A DNA stretch of 64,000 bases from Gemmatimonadota bacterium (lineage in GTDB: Bacteria > Gemmatimonadota > Gemmatimonadetes > Longimicrobiales > Gaopeijiaceae): positions 179,725 through 243,724 of the forward strand of contig JACZXQ010000002.1 of the NCBI GenBank assembly GCA_022571515.1, given 5' to 3'. Of this stretch, positions 30,528 to 41,372 are shown piece by piece. Both the position numbers and the translations under genes were made by a program. Position 1 is the first letter of the stretch, and the number at the start of each line of letters is the position of its first letter. A model generated the notes under the pieces. The model was given only the letters and a program-made list of their open reading frames with translations, was not told the origin of the DNA and searched no databases.

Positions 30528-30548
30528 GACGATAGGAAGCTGGGCTAC

Positions 30549-30920
30549 ATGCCGACAATCAACCAACTCGTGCGCAAGGGACGGAAGGCGATTCAGAAGA
30601 AAAACAAGTCGCCTGCCCTCCAGAGAAACCCGCAGAAGCGGGGCGTGTGCACGAGGGTGTATACCACAACCCCGAAGAAGCCGAATTCGGCCCTCCGCAA
30701 GGTGGCTCGCGTGCGGCTCACGAACGGGTATGAGGTCACGGCATACATCCCAGGAGAGGGGCATAATCTCCAGGAGCACTCGATCGTCCTGATCAGGGGC
30801 GGACGGGTAAAGGACCTACCGGGTGTGCGGTACCACATCATCCGAGGCAAGTTGGACGTCTCGGGTGTCACAGAGCGCCGGCAGAGTCGTTCCAAGTACG
30901 GCGCCAAGCGGCCGAAGTAG
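30549..30920 (+). CDS. rpsL: Ribosomal protein S12
   Basis: Decoding-centre protein of the 30S subunit. 123 residues starting [13 protein letters not shown]. The conserved [17 protein letters not shown] loop has the wild-type Lys at the classic streptomycin-resistance position, and [25 protein letters not shown] is intact. First gene of str, preceded by an attenuator-like hairpin. Confidence 0.98.
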   Translation: MPTINQLVRKGRKAIQKKNKSPALQRNPQKRGVCTRVYTTTPKKPNSALRKVARVRLTNGYEVTAYIPGEGHNLQEHSIVLIRGGRVKDLPGVRYHIIRGKLDVSGVTERRQSRSKYGAKRPK

Positions 30921-30932
30921 AGCGTATAGATA

Positions 30933-31403
30933 ATGAGCCGTAGAAGCAGAGCTGAACACAGGGCGATCAACGGGGATCCGAAGCACGACTCGCAGACCGC
31001 GGCCAAGTTCGTAAATGCCCTCATGTATGGCGGCAAGAAGTCACTGGCCGAGAAGATCTTCTACGATGCACTCGACCTCTGCGAGGAGCGCTCCGGGCAG
31101 CCCGGATTGAATGTGTTCGACCAGGCCCTCCAGAACGCGAAGCCCGCGCTGGAGGTGAAGAGTCGCCGCGTCGGTGGCGCTACCTATCAGGTCCCCATCG
31201 AGGTGCGTCCGGAAAGACGGGGCGCGCTCGCGATGCGGTGGCTGATCCGGTTTGCGCGGCAACGCGGTGAGAAGACCATGGCTGAGCGGTTGGCAAACGA
31301 GTTGCTGGCGGCGAGCCGGGGAGAAGGGGCAACGATCAAGAAGAAGGACGATACGCACCGGATGGCCGAGGCCAACAAGGCGTTCGCGCACTACCGCTGG
31401 TAG
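30933..31403 (+). CDS. rpsG: Ribosomal protein S7
   Basis: Nucleates assembly of the 30S head and contacts E-site tRNA. 156 residues with [41 protein letters not shown] and [15 protein letters not shown]. It follows rpsL by 12 bp; the next gene, fusA, is separated by 192 bp that contain a terminator-like structure. Confidence 0.98.
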   Translation: MSRRSRAEHRAINGDPKHDSQTAAKFVNALMYGGKKSLAEKIFYDALDLCEERSGQPGLNVFDQALQNAKPALEVKSRRVGGATYQVPIEVRPERRGALAMRWLIRFARQRGEKTMAERLANELLAASRGEGATIKKKDDTHRMAEANKAFAHYRW

Positions 31404-31502
31404 CGTAGTCCGGCTTCTCCGACGCTTGTAGGCGCGCAGGGGCGCCGAAGCGACGAGGCGCGCGGGAGGGGCTGCCGGCGCAGCAGTGGGCCCAGCAGCA
31501 GC

Positions 31503-31544
31503 AAAGCGCGCTTCCTGCTTCGAATGCTTCTGCGCTTTTTTTTT
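31503..31544 (+). terminator. Terminator-like hairpin with T9 tract between rpsG and fusA
   Basis: AAAGCGC (31503-31509) pairs with GCGCTTT (31532-31538), a 7-bp stem with a 22-nt loop, and nine T follow (31536-31544). A smaller hairpin GCTGC-CGGC-GCAGC lies just upstream. The T-tract is strong and the stem moderate. Possible internal attenuator separating rpsLG from fusA-tuf. Confidence 0.5.
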
Positions 31545-31595
31545 CGGTGAGATGTAACACAGCAGCGAGAGAGGAACCCTAAGGGTTTTCGATAG

Positions 31596-33689
<2,094 letters not shown>

Positions 33690-33699
33690 GATACTCACT

Positions 33700-34912
33700 G
33701 ACGAGCGCTAGGAAGAGATACGATGGCCAAGCAAAAGTTCGAGCGAACCAAGCCACACGTGAACGTCGGAACGATCGGGCACGTGGACCACGGAAAGACG
33801 ACGCTGACGGCTGCGATCACGTATACGCAGGCGAAGAAGTTCGGTGGGGACGCGATTTCGTTCGACAACATCGATAAGGCTCCAGAGGAACGGGCGCGGG
33901 GGATCACGATCGCAACGGCTCACGTGGAGTACGAGACGGCGAACCGTCACTACGCGCACGTGGACTGTCCTGGGCACGCGGACTACGTGAAGAACATGAT
34001 CACGGGCGCGGCCCAGATGGACGGAGCGATCCTGGTGGTGAGCGCAGCGGACGGGCCTATGCCTCAGACGCGCGAGCACATCCTTTTGGCTCGTCAGGTG
34101 AACGTTCCGTTCATCGTGGTCTTCCTGAACAAGGTGGACATGGTGGACGACGAGGAGCTCTTGGAGCTGGTAGAGCTCGAGGTGAGGGAGCTGCTGAGCG
34201 AGTACGACTTCCCAGGCGACGACATTCCGGTGGTGCGGGGCAGCGCACTGAAGGCTCTGGCGGCCGAGGGCGAGGGAGACGACGTGGCGTGCATCCAGGA
34301 GTTGATGGATGCGATCGACTCGTACATTCCGGTGCCTGTGCGGGAGATCGACAAGCCGTTCCTGATGCCCGTGGAGGACGTGTTCTCGATCACGGGCCGC
34401 GGCACGGTGGCGACGGGCCGTATCGAGCGTGGGGTCGTGAAGCAGGGCGAAGAGGTGGAGTTGGTGGGGATGGGAGCGGACCGCAAGATGGTTGTCACGG
34501 GCGTGGAGATGTTCAGGAAGATCCTGGACGAGGGCCGCGCGGGTGACAACGCGGGACTTCTGCTACGTGGCATAGGCAAGGACGAGATCGAGCGGGGCCA
34601 GGTGCTTGCGAAGCCGGGGTCGATCACGCCTCACACGAAGTTCAAGGCTGAGGTGTACGTGCTGACGAAGGAAGAGGGAGGGCGTCACACGCCGTTCTTC
34701 AACGGATACCGGCCGCAGTTCTACTTCCGTACGACGGATGTGACGGGTGCGGCGGAGTTGCCTGAGGGTGTGGAGATGGTGATGCCCGGCGACAACATTC
34801 AGATGGACGTCGAGCTGATCACGCCGATCGCCATGGACACGGAGCTGCGGTTCGCGATCCGCGAGGGGGGACGCACGGTGGGTGCGGGCGTGGTTACCGA
34901 GATCATCGAGTA
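33700..34912 (+). repeat. tuf repeat, copy 2 (partner 17008-18220)
   Basis: Direct repeat in the same orientation as copy 1, 16.7 kb away. Sequence identity starts at GACGAGCGCTAGG 23 nt before the ATG and stops within the stop codon, so the whole translated unit including the Shine-Dalgarno is shared, with seven silent differences confined to the first 575 bp or so. Confidence 0.93.
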
Positions 34913-34913
34913 G
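33723..34913 (+). CDS. tuf: Elongation factor Tu (copy 2)
   Basis: Same 396-residue protein as copy 1, last gene of the str operon, 33 bp after fusA. The stop is TAG rather than TAA. Location corresponds to E. coli tufA, while copy 1 corresponds to tufB. Immediately downstream is palindrome E3. Confidence 0.99.
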   Translation: MAKQKFERTKPHVNVGTIGHVDHGKTTLTAAITYTQAKKFGGDAISFDNIDKAPEERARGITIATAHVEYETANRHYAHVDCPGHADYVKNMITGAAQMDGAILVVSAADGPMPQTREHILLARQVNVPFIVVFLNKVDMVDDEELLELVELEVRELLSEYDFPGDDIPVVRGSALKALAAEGEGDDVACIQELMDAIDSYIPVPVREIDKPFLMPVEDVFSITGRGTVATGRIERGVVKQGEEVELVGMGADRKMVVTGVEMFRKILDEGRAGDNAGLLLRGIGKDEIERGQVLAKPGSITPHTKFKAEVYVLTKEEGGRHTPFFNGYRPQFYFRTTDVTGAAELPEGVEMVMPGDNIQMDVELITPIAMDTELRFAIREGGRTVGAGVVTEIIE

Positions 34914-34934
34914 TGACGGCATTGTGCCCCACGG

Positions 34935-34996
34935 CCCTCCGCGACTCCCACGCTACGCTCGGCGGCGGTGCCGCCGCCGATGGTCGCTGCGGAGGG
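34935..34996 (+). repeat. Palindromic element E3 (degenerate)
   Basis: CCCTCCGC (34935-34942) pairs with GCGGAGGG (34989-34996) around a 46-nt loop that contains the perfect inner hairpin TCGGCGGCGG-TG-CCGCCGCCGA. The loop shares CGCTNCGCTCGG and CCGAT with E1/E2. On the minus strand, the flank upstream of this stem carries CGGGCGATG, also present in the arm of E2. The stem is shorter than in E1 and E2. Confidence 0.7.
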
Positions 34997-35098
34997 ACGC
35001 GGACCGCATCGCCCGACCACTGTGGGCGCGGTGACTACTCCCGCATTTGCGCGATGAAAGACGAAGAGTAAGGGCCGGACATTAATGAGGGACTTGTA

Positions 35099-35407
35099 AT
35101 GGCTGACAGGATTCGCATCAGGCTCAAGGCGTTCGATCACTGGGTGATCGATCAGACGGCTAGTGATATCGTGCGTGCGGCCCAGAAGACGGGTGCCACC
35201 GTGCGGGGGCCGATTCCGCTGCCGACGCGACGGGAGCGGTGGACGGTTCTGAAATCGCCTCACATCGACAAGAAGAGCCGCGAGCAGTTCGAGCTGCGTA
35301 CGCACAAGCGGCTCATCGAGATTGTGGATAGCAGACCCCAGACGATCGACGCCCTCACGAAGCTCGATGTGCCGGCCGGTGTCGACATTGAGATCAGGGT
35401 CGATTAG
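35099..35407 (+). CDS. rpsJ: Ribosomal protein S10
   Basis: 102 residues; 30S head protein and transcription antitermination partner (NusE). Conserved [29 protein letters not shown], and the [16 protein letters not shown] end. Shine-Dalgarno GAGGGA six bases upstream. First gene of the S10 cluster, after a 185-bp gap containing E3; I see no convincing promoter in that gap. Confidence 0.98.
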   Translation: MADRIRIRLKAFDHWVIDQTASDIVRAAQKTGATVRGPIPLPTRRERWTVLKSPHIDKKSREQFELRTHKRLIEIVDSRPQTIDALTKLDVPAGVDIEIRVD

Positions 35408-35410
35408 ACG

Positions 35411-36028
35411 ATGCCTGGACTAATTGGAAAGAAGATCGGGATGACCCGGATCTTCACCGAAGAGGGAGCCGCCGTGCCGGTAACGGTCATCGAGGCTGGC
35501 CCCTGCCCGGTGGTTCAGATCAAGACGGACGAGTCCGACGGCTACTCAGCCGTGCAGTTGGGCTTCAGCGCCAAGAAGGCGAAGCGCGCCAGCCGTCCCG
35601 AGCTTGGTCACGCGGCCAGGGCAGGGCTCGAGGCCGCACCCAGGATTCTGCGCGAGTTCGAGGTCGGTGACGACGAGGAGTTCGAGTTGGGGCAGCGACT
35701 TACGGTCGAGGTCTTCGAGGCCGGAGACACCGTGAAGGTTACGGGCACCTCGAAGGGCCGTGGATTCCAGGGGGTCGTGAAGCGTTGGGGCTTCGCCGGA
35801 CGCCCCGCGTCCCACGGGCACTCGCACTCCCGCACACCTGGGTCGATGGGGCCGGGAACGGACCCCTCCAGGGTCATCAAAGGCAAGAAGCTTCCGGGTC
35901 GGATGGGTGGAGTTCGCAAGACGATCCTGAATCTGGAAGTCGTGAAGGTGGACACGGAACGCAACCTCTTGTTCATCAAGGGTGGTGTCCCGGGTTCTCG
36001 CAACAGCTACGTCCTGATCACGAAGTGA
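35411..36028 (+). CDS. rplC: Ribosomal protein L3
   Basis: Early-assembly 50S protein with an extension reaching the peptidyl-transferase centre. 205 residues: GLIGKKIGMTRIFTEEGAAV at the N-terminus; GTSKGRGFQGVVKRWGF and HSRTPGSMGPGTDPSRV mark the central loop. It begins 3 bp after rpsJ. Confidence 0.98.
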   Translation: MPGLIGKKIGMTRIFTEEGAAVPVTVIEAGPCPVVQIKTDESDGYSAVQLGFSAKKAKRASRPELGHAARAGLEAAPRILREFEVGDDEEFELGQRLTVEVFEAGDTVKVTGTSKGRGFQGVVKRWGFAGRPASHGHSHSRTPGSMGPGTDPSRVIKGKKLPGRMGGVRKTILNLEVVKVDTERNLLFIKGGVPGSRNSYVLITK

Positions 36029-36031
36029 CCT

Positions 36032-37063
36032 ATGTATAAGGCACGCTATTACAAGGCCGACGGCGCAGAGGGCGGGGAGCAGAACCTCCCGGACTGGCTG
36101 TTCGACGGGGTCGTGAACGAGCCCGTCCTGCACCAGGTCGTCAAAGCGTATCTGGCCAACCAGAGGCAGGGCACCGCGTCCGCCAAATCGCGCGGCCAGG
36201 TGGCCGGCGGATCACGTAAGCCGTGGCGGCAGAAGGGTACCGGCCGGGCTCGGCAGGGCACCATCCGTGCCGTCCAGTGGGCGGGTGGCGGCAGGGCGTT
36301 TCCACCGATCCCCCACTCGTGGCGCCAGCAGGTTCCCAAGAAGGTCAGGGCGCTCGCGCGCCGGTCGGCCTTCAATTGGCGTGCCCAGGGCGAGCGGGTG
36401 CTGTTGATCGACACGCTTGAATTCGAGACGCCCAAGACGGGCCGCCTGGTGTCCCTGCTCAGCGCGATCGGCGCCGAGGGCAAGGTGCTGCTGCTGACCG
36501 ACGGCCCCAAGGAAAACATCCATCGCTCGGCGAGCAACCTCCACCACGTGGACGTCCGTCCGCTAGGCGAGGAGTCGGCGTACCACATCTTGTGGGCGAG
36601 TGTCGTCGTCATCGAGAAGGATGCCATCGAGAAGGCCGGGCCCAGCGCAGCCGACACGGCCGCGCAAAACGCGCGCGAACGTGGCGAGCCCGCGATCCGT
36701 CAGGTCGAGGCCGAGGCTGCTCAGGCGCGCGAGGACAAGCAAGAGGCGCGCCGCGCATCGCTGAACGCCCGGCGTCGAGGCATCACCGAGGAGCCCAAGG
36801 CCAAGGCCGCCCCGAAGAAGAAGAAGGCGGCGCCCGCGCCCGCGCCGGAGGCGGCCGAAGGTGCGGTGTCCATCGACGACATCAAGCTGCCCAAGGTCGG
36901 TGACCTGTCCGACTTCCTGGCCGGATTCGACAACGCGACCGATGTGGCCGCGCTCCAGGAGCGGGACGGACGCAAGACGGCGCGTGTGTACTACGAGGCC
37001 CGTTTGGCAGAGCTGACCGGCGGTGGAAGCCCGTCCGAGGACAAGGGGGACGACGATGCGTGA
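36032..37063 (+). CDS. rplD: Ribosomal protein L4 with long C-terminal extension
   Basis: 343 residues against about 205 normally. The core (1-203) has the tunnel-lining loop with KSRGQVAGGSRKPWRQKGTG and AFPPIPHSW, and ends at VVVIEKDAIEKAG. The extra 140 residues start with a charged, helical segment (QVEAEAAQAREDKQEARR), pass through a Lys/Ala/Pro linker (KAAPKKKKAAPAPAPEA), and end in a compact-looking segment with LSDFLAGFDNATDVAALQ and KTARVYYEARLAEL, then an acidic tail. Function of the extension is unknown. It overlaps rplW by 8 bp. Confidence 0.96.
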   Translation: MYKARYYKADGAEGGEQNLPDWLFDGVVNEPVLHQVVKAYLANQRQGTASAKSRGQVAGGSRKPWRQKGTGRARQGTIRAVQWAGGGRAFPPIPHSWRQQVPKKVRALARRSAFNWRAQGERVLLIDTLEFETPKTGRLVSLLSAIGAEGKVLLLTDGPKENIHRSASNLHHVDVRPLGEESAYHILWASVVVIEKDAIEKAGPSAADTAAQNARERGEPAIRQVEAEAAQAREDKQEARRASLNARRRGITEEPKAKAAPKKKKAAPAPAPEAAEGAVSIDDIKLPKVGDLSDFLAGFDNATDVAALQERDGRKTARVYYEARLAELTGGGSPSEDKGDDDA

Positions 37064-37364
37064 CATCTACGACGTGGTCTACAAGCCGGTCGTCACGGAG
37101 AAGACCACGGACCAGATGGAGTCCAGCGTCTATACGTTCGTCGTGAACCAAAAGGCCAACAAGCTAGAAATCGCGAAAGCGGTCGAGACGCTCTGGGACG
37201 TGCGCGTCCTGGATGTCCGCACCATGCGGTACTCGGGCAAGCTGAAGCGGGCCATGATGGGCCGCATGACGCGCAACTCCCCCCTTGGCAGGCGGCCGTC
37301 GTTCAAGAAGGCGGTCGTGCAGCTCGCCGAGGGCGAGCACATCGAGTTCTACGAGGTCGGATAA
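37056..37364 (+). CDS. rplW: Ribosomal protein L23
   Basis: 102 residues; sits at the tunnel exit and docks trigger factor and SRP. Conserved IYDVVYKPVVTEKT, YTFVVNQKANKLEIAKAVE and a basic loop KLKRAMMGRMTRN. ATG 37056 lies inside the rplD 3' end; an upstream in-frame GTG is less likely because the family begins at this Met. Confidence 0.97.
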   Translation: MRDIYDVVYKPVVTEKTTDQMESSVYTFVVNQKANKLEIAKAVETLWDVRVLDVRTMRYSGKLKRAMMGRMTRNSPLGRRPSFKKAVVQLAEGEHIEFYEVG

Positions 37365-37373
37365 GGTAAGACG

Positions 37374-38216
37374 ATGACGATCAAGAAATTCAAGCCGGTA
37401 ACTCCGGGAAGCCGCTTCCGCTCGGTGATGGACAATTCCGACATCATCACGCGTAGCACCCCCGAGAAGTCGCTGCTCGAGCCCCGCAAGCGCACGGGTG
37501 GGCGCAACCATCACGGCCGCATCACCAGTCGCCGTCGGGGTGGTGGGCACAAGCGCCGTTATCGGAAGATCGACTTCAAGCGCAACAAGTTCGGTGTTCC
37601 CGGTACGGTGGCGTACATCGAGTACGATCCGAACCGTAGCGCCAACATCGCTCTGATCCACTACGTGGACGGCGAGAAGCGCTACATCCTCCACCCGCGG
37701 GGGCTGGAGGTCGGCGACAAGATCATGTCGGGGCCGAACGCGGAAGTGCGCGTCGGCAACGCGCTTCCACTGTCGATGATTCCGCTCGGTACCGTGATTC
37801 ACGCGATCGAGATGAAGCCCCTCAAGGGTGCTCAGATCGCGCGTTCGGCGGGCGCCGGCGTTCAGGTGGTGGCCAAGGAGGGCGACTACGTGGCCCTACG
37901 CCTCCCCTCGACGGAATTCCGGAAGATCCACAAGGATTGCATGGCCACCATCGGCCAGGTCGGCAACATCGAGCACAACCTCGTGCGTATCGGCAAGGCC
38001 GGGGCGAACCGCTGGCGGGGCAAGAGGCCCAAGGTGCGGGGTGTAGCGATGAACCCGGTCGACCACCCGCTGGGTGGTGGTGAGGGTCGCACTTCGGGGG
38101 GCCGCCCGCCCGTGTCGCCTTGGGGCAAGGCCGAGGGCAAGAAGACCCGACACCGCAAGAAACATTCGAACAAGTACATCATCCGTGGACGCAAGAGAGG
38201 GAAGGCCACCCGTTAG
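37374..38216 (+). CDS. rplB: Ribosomal protein L2
   Basis: 280 residues; needed for subunit association and peptidyl-transferase activity. [21 protein letters not shown] and [14 protein letters not shown] are intact. The C-terminal motif reads [13 protein letters not shown], where most L2 proteins have DHPHGGGEG; the first His (equivalent to the functionally important E. coli His229) is kept, the second is Leu. Confidence 0.98.
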   Translation: MTIKKFKPVTPGSRFRSVMDNSDIITRSTPEKSLLEPRKRTGGRNHHGRITSRRRGGGHKRRYRKIDFKRNKFGVPGTVAYIEYDPNRSANIALIHYVDGEKRYILHPRGLEVGDKIMSGPNAEVRVGNALPLSMIPLGTVIHAIEMKPLKGAQIARSAGAGVQVVAKEGDYVALRLPSTEFRKIHKDCMATIGQVGNIEHNLVRIGKAGANRWRGKRPKVRGVAMNPVDHPLGGGEGRTSGGRPPVSPWGKAEGKKTRHRKKHSNKYIIRGRKRGKATR

Positions 38217-38257
38217 GCGGGGGGTCGTCCATCAGCCCGATTCGAGGTCGGTAGACT

Positions 38258-38542
38258 ATGCCGCGTAGCGTAAAAAAAGGCCCGTATATCGATGACAAGC
38301 TGCTCCTCAAGGTGGAGGTAATGAACTCCCGAGGCGAAAAGCAGGTCATCAAGACCTGGGCCCGGGCGTCGACAATCTCCCCGGATTTCGTGGGGCATAC
38401 GATCGCGGTGCACAACGGAAACAAGTTCATTCCCGTGTACATCACGGAGAACATGGTGGGCCACAAGCTCGGCGAGTTCGCCCCAACCCGGCTGTTCCGC
38501 GGGCATGGGGGCAAGTTGGCCGATAAGCGTTCGCGGCCCTAG
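38258..38542 (+). CDS. rpsS: Ribosomal protein S19
   Basis: 94 residues of the 30S head, forming a dimer with S13 near the A-site finger. [34 protein letters not shown] and [15 protein letters not shown] are the family signatures. 41 bp follow rplB before this start. Confidence 0.98.
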   Translation: MPRSVKKGPYIDDKLLLKVEVMNSRGEKQVIKTWARASTISPDFVGHTIAVHNGNKFIPVYITENMVGHKLGEFAPTRLFRGHGGKLADKRSRP

Positions 38543-38563
38543 CGGCGGATCGGGAGAGTAGAG

Positions 38564-38917
38564 ATGGAAGCGAGAGCCATTGCCCGGCACATACGCATGA
38601 GCCCCCGTAAGGTGCGGCTCGTGGTGGATCAGATCCGTGGACGCTCGGTGAACGAGGCCTACGCGATCCTCCAGTTCTCGAAAAAGGCGGCGTCCGACCC
38701 GGTCGGCAAGACGCTCCGTTCGGCGGTCGCCAATGCGCAGTACCGGGCGCAGGACGAGGGAGAGGTTCTGGACGTGGACGAGCTGGTGGTGAGCCGCGCG
38801 TTCGTCGACGAGGGAGCCACGCTCCGACGCTGGCGGGCACGGGCCATGGGCCGTGCGTCTCCGATCAACAAACGCACGAGCCACATCACCGTGGTCGTGG
38901 ACAAGAGGGGTTCGTAA
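38564..38917 (+). CDS. rplV: Ribosomal protein L22
   Basis: 117 residues; lines the exit tunnel with its beta-hairpin. [20 protein letters not shown] at the N-terminus and the hairpin region [20 protein letters not shown] are conserved. The stop overlaps the rpsC ATG by one base. Confidence 0.98.
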   Translation: MEARAIARHIRMSPRKVRLVVDQIRGRSVNEAYAILQFSKKAASDPVGKTLRSAVANAQYRAQDEGEVLDVDELVVSRAFVDEGATLRRWRARAMGRASPINKRTSHITVVVDKRGS

Positions 38918-39576
38918 TGGGACAGAAGACCCATCCGCACGGGTTCCGGCTCGGCATCGTCAAGGACTGGAAGTCGCGCTGGTACACCCAGCGCGACTTC
39001 CCGCGCCTCCTCAAGGAGGATCATACGATCCGGATGTATCTGCACCGGCGTTTGGCCCATGCGGCCATCTCCAAGGTGGAGATCGAGCGCAAGCCGTCGA
39101 AGGTCGTGGTGACGATCCATACGGCCCGGCCCGGAGTCGTGATCGGCAAGCGTGGAGCCGAGGTGGACAAGCTGCGTGACGAGCTGGCCGTCCTGGCGAA
39201 CTCGGAAATCTCCGTGAACGTGGAGGAGATCAAGCGTCCCGAGATCGATGCCGTGCTCGTGGCCGAGAACGTGGCTCACCAGTTGCGCCAGCGGATCTCG
39301 TTCAGGCGCGCCATGAAACGTGCGGTGCAAAACGCCATGAGGGCCGGGGCGGAGGGCATCAAGATCCAGTGCGCCGGGCGCCTCGGCGGCGCGGAGATCG
39401 CGCGCACCGAGCACTACCACGAGGGCAGGGTTCCCCTGCACACGCTCAGGGCCGACATCGACTATGCGCAGCTGCACGCCCGGACCACCTACGGGGTGAT
39501 CGGCGTGAAGTGCTGGATCTTCAAGGGTGAGGTCGTCGAGGAACGGCGCGGCCGCACCTACTCGACCGGTAGCTAG
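38917..39576 (+). CDS. rpsC: Ribosomal protein S3
   Basis: 219 residues; mRNA entry-channel protein with helicase role. [13 protein letters not shown] start, KH domain with [18 protein letters not shown], and C-terminal [35 protein letters not shown]. Confidence 0.98.
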   Translation: MGQKTHPHGFRLGIVKDWKSRWYTQRDFPRLLKEDHTIRMYLHRRLAHAAISKVEIERKPSKVVVTIHTARPGVVIGKRGAEVDKLRDELAVLANSEISVNVEEIKRPEIDAVLVAENVAHQLRQRISFRRAMKRAVQNAMRAGAEGIKIQCAGRLGGAEIARTEHYHEGRVPLHTLRADIDYAQLHARTTYGVIGVKCWIFKGEVVEERRGRTYSTGS

Positions 39577-39591
39577 GGAGGATAAAGGCAC

Positions 39592-40008
39592 ATGCTAGCG
39601 CCAAAGCGGGTCAAGCACCGCAAGACACACAAGGGTCGCATGCGCGGAAAGGCGTATCGCGGCAACAAGGTATCGTTCGGCGACTTCGGGTTGCAGGCCG
39701 TGGAGCCGGGTTGGATCAGCAATCGGCAGATCGAGGCGGCCCGTGTCGCAATGACGCGCCATATCAAGAGGGGCGGGAAGGTCTGGATTCGGATCTTCCC
39801 CGACAAGCCCATTACGCAGAAGCCGGCGGAAACCCGCATGGGTAAGGGTAAGGGAAACCCTGAAGGCTGGGTGGCCGTGGTGAAACCCGGCAGGATGATG
39901 TTCGAGCTGGAGGGGGTCTCCGAGGAACTCGCGCAGCGAGCCTTGCAGTTGGCCGCGGCCAAGCTGCCCGTGAAGACGCGGTTCGTGTCGCGCGCGACCC
40001 AGCTCTGA
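39592..40008 (+). CDS. rplP: Ribosomal protein L16
   Basis: 138 residues; contacts A-site tRNA and completes 50S assembly. [41 protein letters not shown] and the [18 protein letters not shown] loop are present. Shine-Dalgarno GGGAGG is about ten bases upstream. Confidence 0.98.
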   Translation: MLAPKRVKHRKTHKGRMRGKAYRGNKVSFGDFGLQAVEPGWISNRQIEAARVAMTRHIKRGGKVWIRIFPDKPITQKPAETRMGKGKGNPEGWVAVVKPGRMMFELEGVSEELAQRALQLAAAKLPVKTRFVSRATQL

Positions 40009-40033
40009 TAGAGACGAGAGGCTACGAAGAACG

Positions 40034-40273
40034 ATGAAGGCTAATGAGATTCGGGAGTGGGACGACTTCGAGGTCGGGGAGCGCCTGAAGGAGCTCAAGG
40101 AAGAGCAGTTCAGGCTGCGGTTCCGGAGCGCCACGATGGACCTCGAGAATCCAAAGCTCCTGCACTCGATACGGCGTGATATCGCGCGGTTGAATACGGT
40201 GCTGCGTGAGCGTGAGATGGGGGCCGGCAAGGACGTTCCGGTGGCCGTCGCTCAAGACACCGAAGAGAGTTGA
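40034..40273 (+). CDS. rpmC: Ribosomal protein L29
   Basis: 79 residues; helical hairpin near the tunnel exit. [20 protein letters not shown] and the [15 protein letters not shown] helix are diagnostic. It carries a C-terminal tail of about 12 residues beyond the usual end. Confidence 0.96.
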   Translation: MKANEIREWDDFEVGERLKELKEEQFRLRFRSATMDLENPKLLHSIRRDIARLNTVLREREMGAGKDVPVAVAQDTEES

Positions 40274-40284
40274 GCGAGAATTTG

Positions 40285-40569
40285 ATGGCGGAAGACATGG
40301 CTGAACAGGTAGAACCGCGGAAGCGGCGCAAGACCCGCGTCGGCGTCGTTACGAGCGACAAGAGTGACAAGACCGTCACCGTAGTGGTGGGGCGCCAGTT
40401 CGCGCACGCCCTCTACGGCAAACAGGTCAAACGGACGAAAAAATTCCACGTACACGACGAGACCAACGAGTACAAGCAGGGCGACGTGGTTCGAATCGTG
40501 GAGACGCGGCCGCTTTCGAAGACCAAGCGGTGGCGGGTGGAAGAGTTGATCGAGCGTGCCGGTGAATGA
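40285..40569 (+). CDS. rpsQ: Ribosomal protein S17
   Basis: About 94 residues; OB-fold protein that binds 16S helix 11. [19 protein letters not shown], the basic loop [34 protein letters not shown]. Possible starts are TTG 40270 (overlapping the rpmC stop), ATG 40285 and ATG 40297; none has a strong Shine-Dalgarno. Confidence 0.96.
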   Translation: MAEDMAEQVEPRKRRKTRVGVVTSDKSDKTVTVVVGRQFAHALYGKQVKRTKKFHVHDETNEYKQGDVVRIVETRPLSKTKRWRVEELIERAGE

Positions 40570-40571
40570 CG

Positions 40572-40610
40572 CACGCCCGAAGTGGTCGGGATTACGGGCG
40601 TTCGGGCGTG
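40572..40610 (+). other. Hairpin between rpsQ and rplN
   Basis: CACGCCCGAA (40572-40581) pairs perfectly with TTCGGGCGTG (40601-40610), a 10-bp stem around a 19-nt G-rich loop. No T run follows. It begins two bases after the rpsQ stop in an otherwise closely packed operon, leaving a 75-bp gap to rplN. It might be a transcript-stability or regulatory structure. Confidence 0.6.
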
Positions 40611-40644
40611 AGCCCGAAGGCCTGCGCATAGATCGGAGAGGGGA

Positions 40645-41013
40645 ATGATCCAGCAGGAGTCGATGCTCAGGATCGCCGACAATACCGGAGCCAAGAGCGC
40701 GCTGTGCATCCGTGTTCTTGGCGGATCGGGCCGTCGCTACGCGAGCGTAGGCGACGTCATCGTCGCGACCGTGAAGGACGCCATCCCGAATTCGCCCGTC
40801 AAGAAGGGTGAAGTCGTGAGGGCGGTGGTGGTACGCACGCGTAAAGAGGTGCGCCGCCGCGACGGGACCTACATCAGATTCGACGACAATGCCGCGGTAC
40901 TGATCACGCCTCAAGGCGAGCCCATGGGCACGAGGATTTTTGGGCCGGTCGGCCGTGAACTACGCGAGAAGCGCTACATGAAGATCGTATCGCTAGCGCC
41001 GGAGGTGCTCTAG
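40645..41013 (+). CDS. rplN: Ribosomal protein L14
   Basis: 122 residues at the subunit interface. [34 protein letters not shown], and the [16 protein letters not shown] signature are intact. Shine-Dalgarno GAGAGGGG six bases upstream. rplX starts on the next base after the stop. Confidence 0.98.
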   Translation: MIQQESMLRIADNTGAKSALCIRVLGGSGRRYASVGDVIVATVKDAIPNSPVKKGEVVRAVVVRTRKEVRRRDGTYIRFDDNAAVLITPQGEPMGTRIFGPVGRELREKRYMKIVSLAPEVL

Positions 41014-41364
41014 ATGGCTCATAAGAAGACAGTACCGGCCGGCCCGTCGCGCGTGGTGAAGGGTGACCGAGTCAAGGTGATCCGGGGCAACTTCCGCGAT
41101 CAGGAGGGCACGGTCCTTCGCATCATGCGTGACAAGGGCCGAGTGGTCGTCGAGGGAGTGAACATGCGCAAACGTCACGAACGGCCCAGCCAGGCCAATC
41201 CCGATGGAGGGATCGTGACGTTCGAGGCGCCGATTCATGTCTCGAACGTGATGCTGGTCGACTCGGCGTCGGGTGGCGCCAGCCGGATCCGCATGCGCGT
41301 CGAGGCGGATGGGACCAAAGAGCGGATCTCCGTGAAGAGCGGAAATCCGATTCCGAAGCCGTAG
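41014..41364 (+). CDS. rplX: Ribosomal protein L24
   Basis: 116 residues; assembly initiator with a KOW motif (KGDRVKVIRGNFRDQEGTV). VVVEGVNMRKRHERPSQANP follows. The C-terminal part (SASGGASRIRMRVEADGTKE) is somewhat diverged. Directly abuts rplN. Confidence 0.97.
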   Translation: MAHKKTVPAGPSRVVKGDRVKVIRGNFRDQEGTVLRIMRDKGRVVVEGVNMRKRHERPSQANPDGGIVTFEAPIHVSNVMLVDSASGGASRIRMRVEADGTKERISVKSGNPIPKP

Positions 41365-41372
41365 AGAGTAAG

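Larger units (their letters stand above)
30032..30548 (+). other. 517-bp structured intergenic region between rpoC and rpsL
   Basis: No gene. In order: a T7 tract (30051-30057) without a good stem, palindrome E1 (30086-30175), an intrinsic terminator (30231-30260), palindrome E2 (30298-30393), a sigma-70 promoter (30422-30448), and a leader with two hairpins, the second followed by eight T (30499-30527). Each is listed separately. Confidence 0.8.

Noticed and set aside
33700..34912. Second tuf as an assembly duplication
   Set aside because: Seven base differences, a different stop codon, unrelated flanks, and both copies in their classical gene contexts.
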